Of a stretch of DNA of 64,000 nt, positions 1 through 12,697 are shown one piece after another. Both the position numbers and the translations under genes were made by a program. This stretch comes from Poecilobothrus nobilitatus. Lineage: Eukaryota > Arthropoda > Insecta > Diptera > Dolichopodidae. The stretch covers positions 85,594,670-85,658,669 of the forward strand of contig OX352773.1 of NCBI GenBank assembly GCA_947095535.1, read 5' to 3'. The notes under the pieces are model-generated. The model made no database searches, was not told where the DNA came from, and saw only the letters and a list, made by a program, of their open reading frames with translations. Each line of letters starts with the position of its first letter. The stretch's first letter is position 1.

Positions 1-850
1 TTTTAAAATTATTTCATTCATAGAATAATTTCATATGTATAAGTATAACAATATATGTATATATGTGTATATATATGTATGCATGTATTATAAAGTCACA
101 CATAAGATATTTACTTAATATGTGTACTGTCGAAATAACTTAAATGCACATACCATTACTGCTAACTTATGATGTGCATTTAACCGATTTGCGCATTTAT
201 AAATTTCTTAGTCAGTAAATGAAGAAAATCAAAGATTAATACCAATATGTATTTATTAATTGACAGTAAATCAAATGACACTTTAATGAAGTTAGTTACA
301 AATTTTAATACAATTTACAGTTTATAACAACAGCAACGCTGATTTCATAGAAAACCTTTTAGTTTTAAACAACAGAATCGCTGATTTCGTAAAAAGACTT
401 TTTAAGTTAGAAATTACATAAAAAAATATTATTTTGTACATTTATCGGTTTATATTAATATGAAATGTAAGAACATTGACTAAAAAAAATTATGCATCAA
501 AGCGATATTGTTTTTAAAATAATTGCATTTATAGTTTAAAATTTGTATAGAGAAGTTACCGGCAAAATTAAACATATTGATATTGTGTTATAAAGGGATA
601 TTTGCAATTAAACCGTATTGCATTTAAGCGATTTCGACTGTATGTATATATAACTTTCGACTGTAAGGATATATATCAATATAAGTTCTTCAAACAACCG
701 TTACAGTTTTTGTTTATTTACAAATCACTTTTTTTTTATTACTCATTAGCATCACTTATCACTCATCAGTCATCATCCTCAACATTGTTAATTATCGATA
801 GATTCATAAACAAAACAAAAAAAAAAAATCAAAAAAAAAACAAAAAATGT
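1..850. other. AT-rich DNA, nothing recognised
   Basis: Very AT-rich sequence. Open frames here are short, biased to Phe/Tyr/Lys/Asn, and lack splice-site context. I see no gene or named repeat. Confidence 0.5.
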
Positions 851-857
851 GTATGAA

Positions 858-1115
858 AAATTCAACCTTAAAAAAGTTGGCTGTTGGAGAGTTTTCCGAG
901 CAAAACTTTTTCCCAAAGTTAGTTATTGCTTCCTTAGCTTTTGTTAGCGTTATTGTGCTGACAGCCGGAGAAAGCTTAATCGACTAATTTTTCAATTCAG
1001 ATTCGATCCAAACACTTGAGTCTATATCTGTCGAGATTATTTCGAGGACTTACAAACGGAGTAGCAAATGAGCAGTTTTAACATACCGAGACTATTGTAC
1101 GGGTATAAAAACAAA
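858..1115 (-). repeat. Family A repeat, tail fragment
   Basis: Matches by eye the tail of the family A copy at about 33540-33845 in the same orientation: the shared track runs through an aatcgact motif, a ttatttcgaggtgttacaaacgga-like stretch and a cgggtataa end. Strand is assigned relative to the copies at 3.0, 4.1, 50.5 and 56.4 kb, which I call +. A short open frame from 846 to 986 with a hydrophobic stretch lies inside and is explained by the repeat. Confidence 0.6.
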
Positions 1116-1399
1116 ATGTTAAATTTTACTTTTCATACATTTTCTTCATTTTTATTTTTCATCTTCTCTGCTCTTTTGGAACACCTACATACTCGTATGT
1201 ACTTTTTGTCTTTTATATTTTGTTTTTCGTTTCTATCCTATTTTCTCTTTATTAAAACGCTTATGTGTTTTTTTCGTTTTTAATTTATTTTCCGCTAAAT
1301 ATTAAACCATATTTTCCAGAGGTTTCAAAAGAATAAAATAAAGTTTCTACATATTCAGTATTCACACATTAGGATTGAATAGGATAAGCAGATATTTTA

Positions 1400-1795
1400 A
1401 ATATTTGGGTTGGGTACGAAATCCTAAATCACAAAATCCCAAATTACAAAATCTCAAAAAATGTTCAACTTATTACAAAATCCCAAATCACAAAATTCCA
1501 AATTGGAAAATCCCAAATTGCAAAATGTTATTCGAGTTGGGTACGAAGTTCCAAAAAATAATTCTAAAAACAAAAAATTCGAAAAAAAACAGGTGGACTT
1601 ACCGTTAAACACGGTAAAAACAAATATCAAAGGTGGAAAGATTTAAAGTCATGGGTTCTGCTAGAAAATCCATATTTTAAAATCCAAACTTTCAAAATCC
1701 AAATGCATCAAAATGAAAACTTTCAAAATCCAAAAATAATCTAATTTTGTAACCAACTCTAAAAACCCTCCTAAATCAAAAACAAAGAGTTTTGT
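1400..1795. repeat. Short-period repeat joined to family B
   Basis: From 1410 to 1530 the words aaaatccc, aaattaca and aaatcaca recur about every 11-13 bases, preceded by gggtacga, which also occurs again near 1540. From 1665 to 1735 the word ctttcaaaatccaaa recurs. It then runs into a partial family B unit (aaccaactctaaaaaccctcctaaat). The same combination of short-period repeat and family B occurs near 41740-42310, so it looks like part of one dispersed unit. Open frames at 1375-1646 are by-products. Confidence 0.6.
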
Positions 1796-3030
1796 TGTTA
1801 TTAAATAGAAGAAGATTGCATTTCTGGCAGGCTAAAAAGAGAGTCAATGTTATTAGTCTCTTTATTTAACAAAAAGATAGGCACAACAATACTAACATCT
1901 TATTCAGAAATACTTTAAAACCGAAACACTGCGAAGGAAATTAAACCAATGGAAAAGAACATGTCAGGACAAACATGCGAATATGGCTTAAATTTATGAA
2001 TCTAAAGATGGTTATTATATTATAGTCTTAAACTATTTTAGTATGATTAACAACCGTTTCTTCTTTATCATTTTGGTTTGCTTTTCAAATTTGCTTTTAA
2101 AAAGTTCAAAGTTTATATTTTGAAATTATTTTAAGAGTTAATTTAGACAAAGATTTTTTTACTTAAAATATGGTACTGATACTTCTCTCATTTTGATCTT
2201 TTTGTAAGGGCTATCCGTACGAATATATTATTTGAATATTTAATGTTGTATTAGTTATCAAATTGATAATATGAATTGTAACAATAACAGAGATTCAACC
2301 TATAAATACTGATTTTGTCACATATTTTTATATCTTCTATTTGTAAGATACTTGGTTCTTAAATTAGATATCTTTTAATGTATACTGCAGTTAAATGTAA
2401 TTTATTTGTAATTGATTTTAATGGTTATAAGTGCAGAATGAGGACATTTCAAGGATATGTCAAAGTAATAATCGTTGATTTTATGTTTTTTTGTTTTTTG
2501 CTAAAACACAACAAAACATTAAAAGTAGAAGAAAATAAATGTAAAAAGAAATACATTTAAGGACTAATTCATGAAGTTAACATTTACATAAGATAAAACT
2601 TGTTCTGCAAATAGAGGCTAAGGTGTTTATAGGTCTATGATAATAAAAAGAAACAATATATTTGTATATGTATTATACATTATAATATAATATAGTATAT
2701 GAGAACATATAAATTATTTTATAGTACGATATGTACTTGTACATATAAATGATATTTTCCTGTAGATATAAAATGATTTTAATTTTTTTTAAGTAGTTTT
2801 TATACTTTATTTGTAACTAAAGGAAATTTAAGGATGAGATATATTTTAGTGTAACATGAAAGTTTTATAGATTTTTCATGTTTTGTTTCTTTTTTTATTT
2901 TCCTATAGTCTGTTTTATGATAAGTGGTAATAAAAACAGGATAATAAGAGATTTGTAAGATAGAGTGATGGATTTTTTTATAATTAGCTGAATGTCCATA
3001 GAATTGTTAAGAAATTGCGAAAGATTGTTT
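1796..3030. other. AT-rich DNA, nothing recognised
   Basis: No gene-like reading frame, repeat or structured element was recognised. Confidence 0.45.
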
Positions 3031-3034
3031 TTTT

Positions 3035-3565
3035 AGCACATTTCCAAAAAAATTTTGAAAAAATGTACGTATTAGTTTAATTTTGTCCGTCTATCTGTTT
3101 ACAAAACTTCTACACCGTTAACGATAGAGAAATTTTTACCAAGGCTAGGTGTCATAAAAATATCATAAAGTAATGTTGTAGAACACCTTTTTTATCCAGC
3201 CCCATTCAATACGGAGCTATTTTCAAATGTATATATCACATTTTTACGTAGTATAAATCTTTAGAATCTAAAAACGCTAGAAGATCGGACTTTTTGTTAT
3301 CTCTATAAAACAATATCAAAATTATGCAACATTTGCACACTTTACTACATAAATTTACCGCTATGTGATGACAAAATTTTACATCATTACACCTCCTTTA
3401 CAACTTCGGCACACTTTTAGATAGGGACTTGAAATACTGAGATAAAGAACTTTTAGAATTACATATTATAAGTTTCTTCAGAAATTTTTTTTGTACTCCC
3501 CTGTCTAAGGACTATTGGGGCTCAATTTTGCTATTTTTAAACACCCGTAACTTAGACACCTGAAA
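3035..3565 (+). repeat. Family A dispersed repeat, copy 1
   Basis: Shares an ordered series of words with the copies at 4095, 50490 and 56380: a start near acatttccaaaaa, then ttgtccgtc, then acaaaacttctacaccgtta, then a gtaatgttgtagaac block, an aatttaccg..atgtgatgaca block, and a ctccctg..ctaaggactattggggctcaa end. No coding capacity is visible. Class unknown. Confidence 0.7.
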
Positions 3566-4090
3566 TAAAAGGCAAATATTGAATATTGATTGAAATTTTC
3601 GTAAAATGGAAATACAAAAACTCCTAAAAAACTGAAATAAACTTAAATAAAAATTTTTTTTTATGAATTCAATTTCTTGTTACAAAAATATTGAAGACTA
3701 TTTGTGTGATACCTGACCTTGAATTGAAAAATTAGTAAAAACAGATTTCTACTTATAGAATGAGCTCCTTTTAATGAAATATTTCAATTGTAAATTATTT
3801 ATTTCAATATTAATTCCATAAGATATTGAAGTTGAATTTCTTCATCTGATGATTTGCATAACGATCGTTTTTCATATCGAATTCATAGAAAACTGCACCT
3901 GAAGAAATCCAGCTTAATATAGAAGGTTGTTACAAAAATGAAGACTAAAAATATTACCGTTCGTGATTTTGATTCTGTTATGGATTCTATTATGTTGCTA
4001 AATATGTTTAATAGAACTTTTAATAATCTTTCTACACTAATTAGAAATTGATAGTTAACCTACCATAACTGAAATTTCTAAAATATATTA
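3566..4090. other. AT-rich spacer between family A copies
   Basis: No feature recognised. It separates two same-orientation copies of family A. Confidence 0.4.
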
Positions 4091-4094
4091 TAAT

Positions 4095-4960
4095 TTTTAG
4101 GACATTTCCAAAAAACTTTTAAAAACATGTGCCTATTAGCTTCACTCTGTCTGTCCGTTCATCCGTTTATCCGTTCGTTTGTTTATAAAACTTCTACACC
4201 GTTAAAAATAGACCCTACACCGTTAAAAATTTTAAGTATGGGTATAGGTCTCATAAAAAATTTAATGTTGTAGAACAAATTTTTTATGTAATCTCAACCA
4301 TTACAGAGCTATAGCCCCTTCAAAAAGCCCTATCTCTCAAGTTCTTCTTAACTTTTTTTTTATTTTAAAAACTCCATTCGATAGGATCCTTTTGTAAATG
4401 TAGTATTTAAATTTATCGTTGTGTGACAACATAATTTTGCATGATTTTTCTTCTTTCATCTTCTTTCATTTCACGCTTTTAGATAGGGACTTGAAATTTT
4501 AAGATAAGAAAGAACTTTTAGAATCATAAGTATTAGTTTCACCTGTAAAAGACATTAAAATTTAAGCTTCAGTAATATATTTTTATGTGTATAAACGGTT
4601 TCTCTTAGTTGTATATGGTTACAGAATTTCAGACCCTCAAAATTCCGAAAAAATCCTATTTTCAAATGTATATAGGAGTAATGTTCTGTCTAAGAGTTTT
4701 ACAATCTAAAAACACTAGAAGAACGGAACTTTTCTTACCTTTATAAAATAACATCAAAATTATGCAATGTTTGACAATCTACTAATTTAAATGTACTGTG
4801 ATGATGTGATGTTAAGAGAAGAAAGACTTTGTGGAATAAGTGTAAGTTGTCTCAGTAAGTTTTTTTGTACCACCTTCTGTTTAAATACTATTAGGTATTC
4901 AAAATTTAAATTTTGCTATTTTTAAACATCTGTAACTTAGGCACTTGTACAATTTTTTTC
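4095..4960 (+). repeat. Family A dispersed repeat, copy 2 (internally duplicated)
   Basis: Same order of words as copy 1, but longer: after the first block ending near 4560 a second block starts (tttatgtgtataaacggtttctct, then the 'ctaaaaacactagaagaacggaactttt' track) and repeats the middle of the unit. The copy near 56380-57480 has the same two-block layout, so the internal duplication is a property of the family. Non-coding. Confidence 0.7.
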
Positions 4961-7000
4961 AAATTAAAAAGAAAAAATTAAAGCTCGTACTTTATAATTT
5001 TACATGTGATAATAGTTTTTCTTAATTATCTTTAAAACTAAAAAAAGTACTTATTTCTTTATTTTTCACATTTTCTCTTGCTATGTAAAATTCTAAGAAA
5101 ATTTTCAAATTTTGGTGCAAGTCACAATTCTAAACAGTTTGTATTATCATTTGGTATAACTGGATAAATTATAAAAAAAAAAAACAATTTTGTTTTAAAA
5201 ATTTAGTTTAAATTTAATCGAAATTAGTTTTTTTACTAATAATTGTTTCTCTGGATCCTAATTATTCCTACATGTTGTTAAATTTTTATTCAGTTAAAAA
5301 TTGATATAATATCTTTAATAAAATGCTTTGAAATCTTTGAAAATAATTTCCTGCTCATATTTATTTTGATATTTATTTATAAATATCGAAATTTTGTTTT
5401 TGTTTTATTAAGAAGCAGAATTACAACGCGGGACTATCTACTTGTATTAATTTAAATTTTTGGAAAGCTTTTGAATTTTTATATAATACATAGTTACTAC
5501 ATAACTTAGTAATATTTATGAAAGTGGTGTTACACAATAAAGTGGTGGTGTTAAACAACAACAAAAAAAATTATTCCACGAAATATCAGGATTTTTTTGG
5601 TAAGAATAACAAAAATATCGAAAAACCATTGAAATTAAAATTTTAATGGGATTTTTGTGGCAAAAAGAAAACCGAGAAAATAAAAATACATCAATATTTT
5701 TTTTATTAAAATTCCACTTAAATAACGTTAAATTGGAGGAAATAAGTAAAGAAAAACAGAAGGCGATTACTGAAACCTCATTAAAAAATTATGAAATTAT
5801 TATTTTGTACTTTGAAATACTTCTAAAAAATCTTTAAAATGGTTTAATATTTATTGTCATATTTGTTTCCAAATTGTCATATTTTTTTGTAGTGAGTATT
5901 CTAAATAACCTAAAACACTGACAAAATCTTAAAAACTGAAACAATATTATCAGTGTGCTTCTGGAAATTGTGAGATGTTGTAAGATTTCGTTTTGTTCTG
6001 TTAATTATTCGTTATTTTTAATAAAGAATAAGTTTGAAAGTAAAATTTTGATTAGATCTGTTTATGAAAGAGTGCTAAGATGAAAAGGAATCAAAAAGCA
6101 ATTTCTTCAATAATTAAAATGATCAAAGATCAATAAATTAGTATAAAAAATTACAAACATATATTTTTATTTTCAATTCGCATTAAAAATTCAAGGTAAC
6201 AATAAAAAATATGTTTTTATTGAACGGGATCAATCAACTAAAATTAACCTTGAACTTTTTTTTTTAATTAAAATTCATGATTTTTGAAAGATTGGATATG
6301 GGTGGGGTACTTTTTATTCTAAAAAAAAAAAATTTTTTAAACAAAAAATTATAATTGTAAGTAATACTTGCAAATAAAATCAAATTAAATGAAATGGGTG
6401 TGCAGACATCAATTTTTTGAGGGGAAGAATAAAATGTAAAAATGAAAGGTATATAATTATGATCCATATAATAATTTCAATATTTTTAGAAAATCCTAAT
6501 TGTTTTTTTTTTAATTGAATAATATCAAGTATTTATTTTATTTAAATTTTTGTATTGAATCCTCTTTGTAAGAAACTTTTTTTAAAATAAATTATGATGA
6601 TTTATCAAAATTAATTTTCTATTTTTAATTATTTATTAATATTTATTCTTTTTCCTCGTTTTATTTTAATGTGTAATTTTTTACATTATAAGGATAATTA
6701 ATGATCATTTTTTTAATAAACAACATACTTTAGCTCATTATTTTTAATTTTTATAATATTACTTATTATGTATATAAAAATATTAATTTATAAAGACAGT
6801 AAATTAATTTCTTTTATTAAGTACTTAATTTAAATATCTATTAATTTATATTGCTTTTAGGATTATTTCGATTAAAACTTATTAATGAATTTTTATTTTA
6901 ATATATTACAATAAAAATGATAATTAAAAACAAAAATATAGTCATATTTAACAAAGTAGCCTATAAATATGCAATTACAATTATTTTTATTAATCTGCTT
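4961..7000. other. AT-rich DNA, nothing recognised
   Basis: Long stretch at extreme AT content. Reading frames near 5646 (63 residues) and 6264 (minus) have no recognisable domain and no splice context. Confidence 0.45.
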
Positions 7001-7015
7001 AATTTTGTTAAGTTA

Positions 7016-8094
7016 ACTTCTCAATTTTCAGAGCTGATCTTCTGTCACTATTTGATCGGCTAAAAGGAAATAATTTTGCTCTGGCATTCGCAGATGATAT
7101 CATCATCATTTACTTTGCGAACGACACTGTAAGGAGTATCCCATCCAAAGTGCAAAATATGTTCAATATTGTTTTGGATTATTGCAAAATTTGAATATTA
7201 AAAATGAACTTCAATAAATGTGAAACCGATTTATTTTGTAACACGGTCGGTAAAACAAGTTCAGACATTAGACAAAAATCGGAAACAATTCACCATTAAA
7301 TCCCGTAATTCACCGCTTTCAAACAAAAATATTGTTAAATATCTCGGGGTTCAGTTGCATCGTAATGCATGTAAAATATACAATTCTTAAAAACTCTTTT
7401 ACAACAAAAATATAAGTAATAGAGTTAAAATTATTTACTACCAAACATTAATACGGCCACCCCTTGCCTATGGTGTACCCATATGGTACAATATTAATGC
7501 AGGTCTAATGGAAAAAATCCGTATATTTGAAAAAATGTGTATTAAAGTTTGTCTTAATAAACATCGTAAGTCTGAATCCGACTACAAGCATTATTACTCT
7601 AATAAATACTTGCACAAGGAAGCAAAAGTAATAAGAATAGCTAATTTTATCATAAAATTAATTAGGAATTATTATAATAGAGCATTAAAAACTCCAGAAA
7701 ACTCCAGTTAAATATCCCATATATTTTATCACAATGTAGAGTACATGAAAAAGACTATGCTCAGGGGCTTTATAGCTCCTGAGCATTTCATCTTTTTGGA
7801 TTCAAACGGTTTTATTCAAAACCAAAATCATGTCCCCATATTATTTCATTATAATAGACGGATTATATGTAAAAATATTGAATATGACTCAGGCAACATA
7901 AACGGAGTCAATCTAAAATATGACATGTCTATACCCGACATAGACAAAACAGTAAAAAAAGAGTACTTATTAGTGGTTAGACACATTGTAATAATAATTA
8001 CAATATTTATTTAAGTTATTTTAAGTAGCTTAGTAACCTACTTAGGGTTTTTAAATAAATAAAAAACTAAGATTGTAAAAAATTAAAAAAAAAA
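7016..8094 (+). mobile_element. 5'-truncated, decayed non-LTR retrotransposon (jockey-like)
   Basis: Reverse transcriptase remnants read on the + strand with several stops and frameshifts. Near 7075-7110 a frame gives LAFADDIIIIYF, matching the F/YADD catalytic core of non-LTR reverse transcriptases. Near 7335-7365 a KYLGVQLHR block follows, which is the family's usual next motif. At 7450-7710 (TLIRPPLAYGVPIWYN, then MEKIRIFEKMC) and 7745-7990 (GFIAPEHFIFLDSNGFIQN) lies the conserved C-terminal region of jockey-clade ORF2. It ends in a short 3' region with AATAAA-like words and an A-run at 8084-8094. The 10-mer tgttaagtta occurs at 7006-7015 and at 8100-8109 and may be the target-site duplication of a 5'-truncated insertion. 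The 67- and 89-residue open frames here are pieces of this element, not genes. Confidence 0.8.
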
Positions 8095-8309
8095 TGTTAT
8101 GTTAAGTTATGTCAGAGACCATTAGCGGCTGAGTTATTAAATATATCTCATATTATACAAGAGAGTTTAAATTGAAATATGTACAGGACCTAAGCATTTT
8201 CAATTGATTTTAAGGGAAATTACTTACACAAAATTTATATTTCTTAACCTTGGAATTAAATATATTATATATAATAATATTAAACATTTGGGTATTTGGC
8301 AGACTTCTT

Positions 8310-9140
8310 TGCAAATTATTTAATTTATCAATTCAATGTGGGTTCTTCCCTGAGCTCTGGAAACTTACTTTATTAACCCAATACACGAGAAAGGAGCTCG
8401 TTGCAATGTAAGCAATTATATACCGATTGCTAAACTCTCAACTATTGCCAAATTATTTGAAAAAATAATAAAGTGCTCCTATTTTGTTGATTATTGTCAA
8501 TCATTTATACTATCAGAACAACATAGGTTTCAAACGTGTAGATCCACAGTAACTAATCTAACAGAATTTGTCTCTGATATTTTAAACATTATGGAAACTG
8601 AAATATAAGAGACTGTGTTGTTTACTGCTTTCAGTAAGGCCTTCGTTCTAATTCCTGATAAAATTATCTATGTTTATCTATCTTAGTTTTCTGATCCCTA
8701 TATCACCTAAGCAACTTTTCATTACTTAAGACCTTAAGCCAAGTATGGTCTCCCTATCATGATAGAGACATTTGACATAGACATTAGTGATTATGATATA
8801 GACATTGAATCAGTCCAAAAAAGATTTCTTCTTCCGCTTTACGCAGCTTACTTGGGCTGATCCTATACATCTTCGTCCATATGAAGCTAAACTTCTTTAA
8901 TTAATTTAAACTCCGTTCAGTCACGCCGTCTAAAGGCGGATATCACATTTGTTCCGCAGGTTGTTCGCCGTGATATCAACTGCCCTTCTATTTGCGAACA
9001 AATGAGATATAGAGCAAATCAGAATAATTTGAGATCGATCAAGCTTTTAAATGTGTCACACCACTCTACAGACACTACGGCAAATTTGAGCCTATTTCAT
9101 GTATATTAAAAGAGACTAACTTAAAGTCTGAACTTTTTGA
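8310..9140 (+). mobile_element. Second decayed non-LTR retrotransposon fragment, internally deleted
   Basis: At 8410-8660 the + strand encodes, with breaks, YIPIAKLSTIAKLFEKII, then LSEQHRFQTCRSTVTNLTEF, then TAFSKAF. This is the N-terminal half of a jockey-type reverse transcriptase (the SNYRPI, QHGF.RSTVTNL and DFSKAFD blocks). The Asp of the FSKAFD block is Val here. From 8810 to 9060 the C-terminal region follows (ESVQKRFLLP..., then RRLKADITFVPQVVRRDINCP). The central catalytic ADD region is missing, so an internal deletion is inferred. It is a different sequence family or a different part from the neighbouring fragment at 7016-8094. Dead copy. Confidence 0.75.
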
Positions 9141-9936
9141 TATTAACGTTAAAAAATAAAGAAGTCCGAGATATTGATAAAAAAAAGTTAATAATGAGTG
9201 AATTTTATAATTTTGAAAACTTATCGAGCCGTATATTATGAAACCGTATATTATTAATACCCCAAAAAAAAAAACAAATGTTCTTTTTCTTTTTTTTGAT
9301 TGGTTTATTATACATATTTTCAAAAGTGTTCTATTATAATGTATTACAACGAAGAAAAAATCTTGTAAAAAAACAATTCTATCTCTGTTTGTTTTCTATT
9401 TGAATTAAATTATTTAATTTCCCATATGACACATTTGCCTTTTTCTTGTAAAATACCTTGAAAAGAAATTGCCCAACAGAACATAATTATCATATTAGAT
9501 TCATATACGAATATTCTTTAAGGAATTAAAAAATTGTCCAGTGTGTATTATTAAAATATACTTTGGAATCTAATGAATATGATATGTATGTTTATTTATG
9601 ACAGTTATTTTATCTAGAATAAATATTAGAAATATTGTAATATCCTCAACAAGGACACTTTCAAAATATATTTTTTGGATGAATAAAATTTTTATTTTTT
9701 TCTTATTTAGAAAATGGGAATATCCTTAAGTAAATATGTTTTATATTTTGGTATTATATTTCATAAGAATTGATAGAACTAATAAAAATAATTTTCGTGA
9801 TGTCCTTCGATTATATTATGGAATGGTTTTATATATTCTTAAGAAATCCTTGTCTTTAAAAGGAATTTAAATGATCTTATATATATACTTTTTCCATATC
9901 TATTTTTATTAAATATTTCTTTTCCATTTATTTCAG
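9141..9936. other. Upstream intron of the dpr gene, nothing else recognised
   Basis: AT-rich. The end, with a pyrimidine tract and tttcag at 9931-9936, is the acceptor of the first visible dpr exon. That exon needs one upstream base to complete its first codon, so 9141-9936 must be intron. No signal-peptide exon is visible here. Confidence 0.7.
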
Positions 9937-10046
9937 GTGTCATAGATAAACCATATTTTGATGATGTTAGTCCTAGAAATATAACAAGTATAGTGGACGA
10001 GACAGCAATATTAAAATGTCGTGTCAAAAATAAAGGAAATCGAACT
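9937..10046 (+). CDS. dpr7: dpr-family gene, exon A (start of Ig domain 1)
   Basis: Dpr proteins are neuronal surface molecules with two Ig domains; through Ig domain 1 they bind DIP proteins in pairs that help specify synaptic partners. This exon has acceptor tttcag and donor gtaagt. Its first two bases complete a codon begun upstream, and 36 full codons follow to a phase-0 end. They read VIDKPYFDDVSPRN, ITSIVDETAILKCRVKNKG, then NRT: the PYFDD..PRN(I/L)T entry and first disulfide Cys (residue 28 of the visible 271) of a Dpr V-set domain. N-glycosylation sequons lie at residues 15 (NIT) and 35 (NRT). The upstream exon with Met and signal peptide was not found in 1-9936. The dpr7 assignment rests on memory of the fly protein (CRVKNKGNRT followed by WMRKRDLHILTTNIYTYT) and is less certain than the family. 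Confidence 0.9.
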
Positions 10047-10997
10047 GTAAGTTATATATATATTTTTATTGGCAAAAAATAAATTCTTCATTCGTTCTTC
10101 CATAAATTGATCAATTTTTTAGAAGTTTTGGAGAATTTAAAATTCGAATTAGTTTTCGAAAAATCTTTTTTTGATTTAATTTTTATTCGTGCGATTTCAT
10201 GTTGTAGTTAATTGTGTTTTAATTTAAAATTAATTGTTAATCTCCTTAATTTTAAGCAATAAATTTTTTGATGTAATCTAATAGAAACAGATTAAAGGTA
10301 TTACCTTTAACTATACTATACAATATATTTGAATGTTTATTTATAGAATAAAAGAATAATTGTTTCCAGTTATAATAAATATAAAAAAAATTAATATTAC
10401 ATTTTGTAGAAGTAAATGTAAAAGAAATTTAAATTCAGTAAGATTTCGTAATTAAAACAATGCGCAATATTTTAAAATTCATATTTAATTCTGCAGAATT
10501 TGGAAATTACTTTGAAAAAGCTTTTGCATCATTAAATACCAACTGAAACCTAATCCTTATTAGCAGATGCATTGAGATAAAAGAGATAATGGAAATGTTA
10601 ATAAAGATAAAAAAAATATCCTTATTTATACTGAGGGATATTTTTAATTTTCTATACTACCGTTTTTTTTGTAAAATGTTAAAATTTGGGTTGTAGATAT
10701 AAAATATAAGGTGCAGAATATAAAATACAAAAGAATAATTAAATAGCTATAGATATTTAATAAGATAACTGAAACAAATTTTTTTAAAGAATAAAATTAC
10801 ACAATTTAGTAAATCATTAAAAAAAATACTATTTCTGAAAAATAAAAACCGAGAAAGAATACAGTTGCCTTTGATATGTTTTACGAACCCTTTATTATGT
10901 TTAAACTACGATCTAGTATAGCTCTACTTATAATATTATTTTTTAAATTTTGGATTCTAAAATAATTTAGGTGAGTTAACTATATTTTATATGATAA

Positions 10998-11211
10998 GGA
11001 CCTCGGTGACCTAGTTAATAAGAGTGTATAAAATTAGCTGTAAACACCACGGCAGTGAACCCACACTTCGCAAAACGTCACTTCTACACACGTCACAAAA
11101 ATAATTCCCCCTTACGACATTTACAACCACGCCTGAAAAGGAAAGGCTGTGTAATTTCCTTGTCCCATTTATGAGGCAGGGGAATCAACTAAAAAAAAAA
11201 AAAAAAAAAAA
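10998..11211 (+). mobile_element. tRNA-derived SINE (short type), copy 1
   Basis: Begins with the cctcggtgacctag head and continues through the body shared with copies at 42733, 49339 and 53449 (reverse): a gtataaaat..agctgtaaacacc block, an acacgtc block, then a tacgacatttacaaccacgcc block and aaaggctgtgtaatttcc. It ends in a 20-base A-run (11191-11211). The head resembles a tRNA with pol III A and B boxes, but here the B-box region is interrupted. No clear target duplication seen. Confidence 0.8.
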
Positions 11212-12549
11212 CTTTTTGAGCATTAAAAAAAATCTGAATTATGATATTTTTCCTTAATTGTAAAACAAAATCCATCCGAAATTTTACAAAAAAAAAAATT
11301 GCTTTAATTTTTAGTTAAAATCTGTAATTAGTTAAAAATTGCTACCAAAGGAGAAAAAATTTCAAAAAATATTAATAAGAAATCAACAGTGAATAAGAAA
11401 AAATTGTTTTAATTTTATCTTTTATTTTAGAAAATATTCAAAAATTAATCATAAATAAGATGAATGTTGAACAAAAAATTATTTTGCCTGTTTCTTTGGT
11501 AATTATAGATATATAATCTGCGACCAAACGTTTCTATTTTATACGAATGAATTAAAAATGTATATAAAATGTCTTCTGACATGTCAAAAATTCGTTTTAA
11601 TTGCCTTCACACTATATGTTTTGCAGATGTAAAATTCATAAGTATTAGTCGAAGCGGAGTTCAGTAAAATAATAGTACACTACATATATACATGTAATAT
11701 TATATTTAAACAGTGCGTGCATATAAAAGAATTTACCTATACGTGAATAATAGTACATAATGATTCTACTTAAATAAGTATACGTAATAATATAACTATA
11801 TAATATTTTTCTTTTCAGCTAAATATTTACTACATATTATGTTCGTACTATAAACATAAATATAATTATAACGTTTAAAAAATTTTCTTTAATGAAATGG
11901 AAAATTATTCTGTTCGCCGTTATTTTCACAAATGTGAAATTAAAAGTATCGTTTATTTTCACAAAATGTAAGATTAAACGAATGATTTTTGTAAAACATG
12001 GAATTTAAATGATCCTCGTTTTTTTGTCCAACCTTTTTGTCAATCATTATACATTATGTGCCATTTTTCATATGATTTTAAGCGGATTTTACTTAGTTAG
12101 TTCTTTATAAATTTAAAATTTAAAATAATTCTTTGTTTATTAATTTAATGTAAAATATTAAAAAATAATGTAATTTTCAAAAGAAAAAAATTAATCAGAC
12201 AAATACGTTAAAATAAAAATTTGTCGCTTATATGCAGTCTGACCATGTGAATAAAAGTTGAATATTCGTAATTTTACGAAACCATACGAACCATACGAAG
12301 AATAACTGAAATATGCTTTGCATCCACAGGCATGAATCCTATACGACATGTGAACGTTGCCTAAAAGAGGAAGTTTTTAAAGCGAATAAGACTTTAAAAA
12401 AAAGCTAATGAAATCTTTTAAAAAAATGTAGGAGACCTCTTGAAAATTTTGAAATAATGTAAAAGCTTCCAACATCTATCAGGTGTTTTATTTTTGAATC
12501 ATTTACATATTCGACATCGTGTATATTATAAAAATTGTAGTCCGATTAA

Positions 12550-12605
12550 AGATATGGAGTACTAGTTTTATGGCGATATGGAGTATGAAAGATATGGAGT
12601 ACCGT
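12550..12605 (+). repeat. Threefold gatatggagta repeat
   Basis: gatatggagta occurs three times within 56 bases, the outer two preceded by aaa. A local short tandem duplication with no known role. Confidence 0.7.
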
Positions 12606-12697
12606 TGGTCTGCAATATAGTACCAAAAGCGATAAAAGCCATATATAATTATGTTAAAGACAAAATCTTATGCTGAAATCGGACACGTCATTTGCAC

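Noticed and set aside
846..986. 46-residue open frame with a hydrophobic stretch resembling a signal peptide, upstream of the dpr exons
   Set aside because: The DNA aligns with the family A tail seen at 33540-33710, there is no donor splice site in a suitable place, and a stop codon ends the frame. It is not the missing first dpr exon.
1068..1283. 71-residue hydrophobic open frame
   Set aside because: It starts inside a family A fragment and continues into T-rich DNA, which always translates as Phe-rich sequence.
7508..8014. Two small host genes of 67 and 89 residues
   Set aside because: Both match the C-terminal region of a jockey-type retrotransposon and are adjacent pieces of one decayed element.
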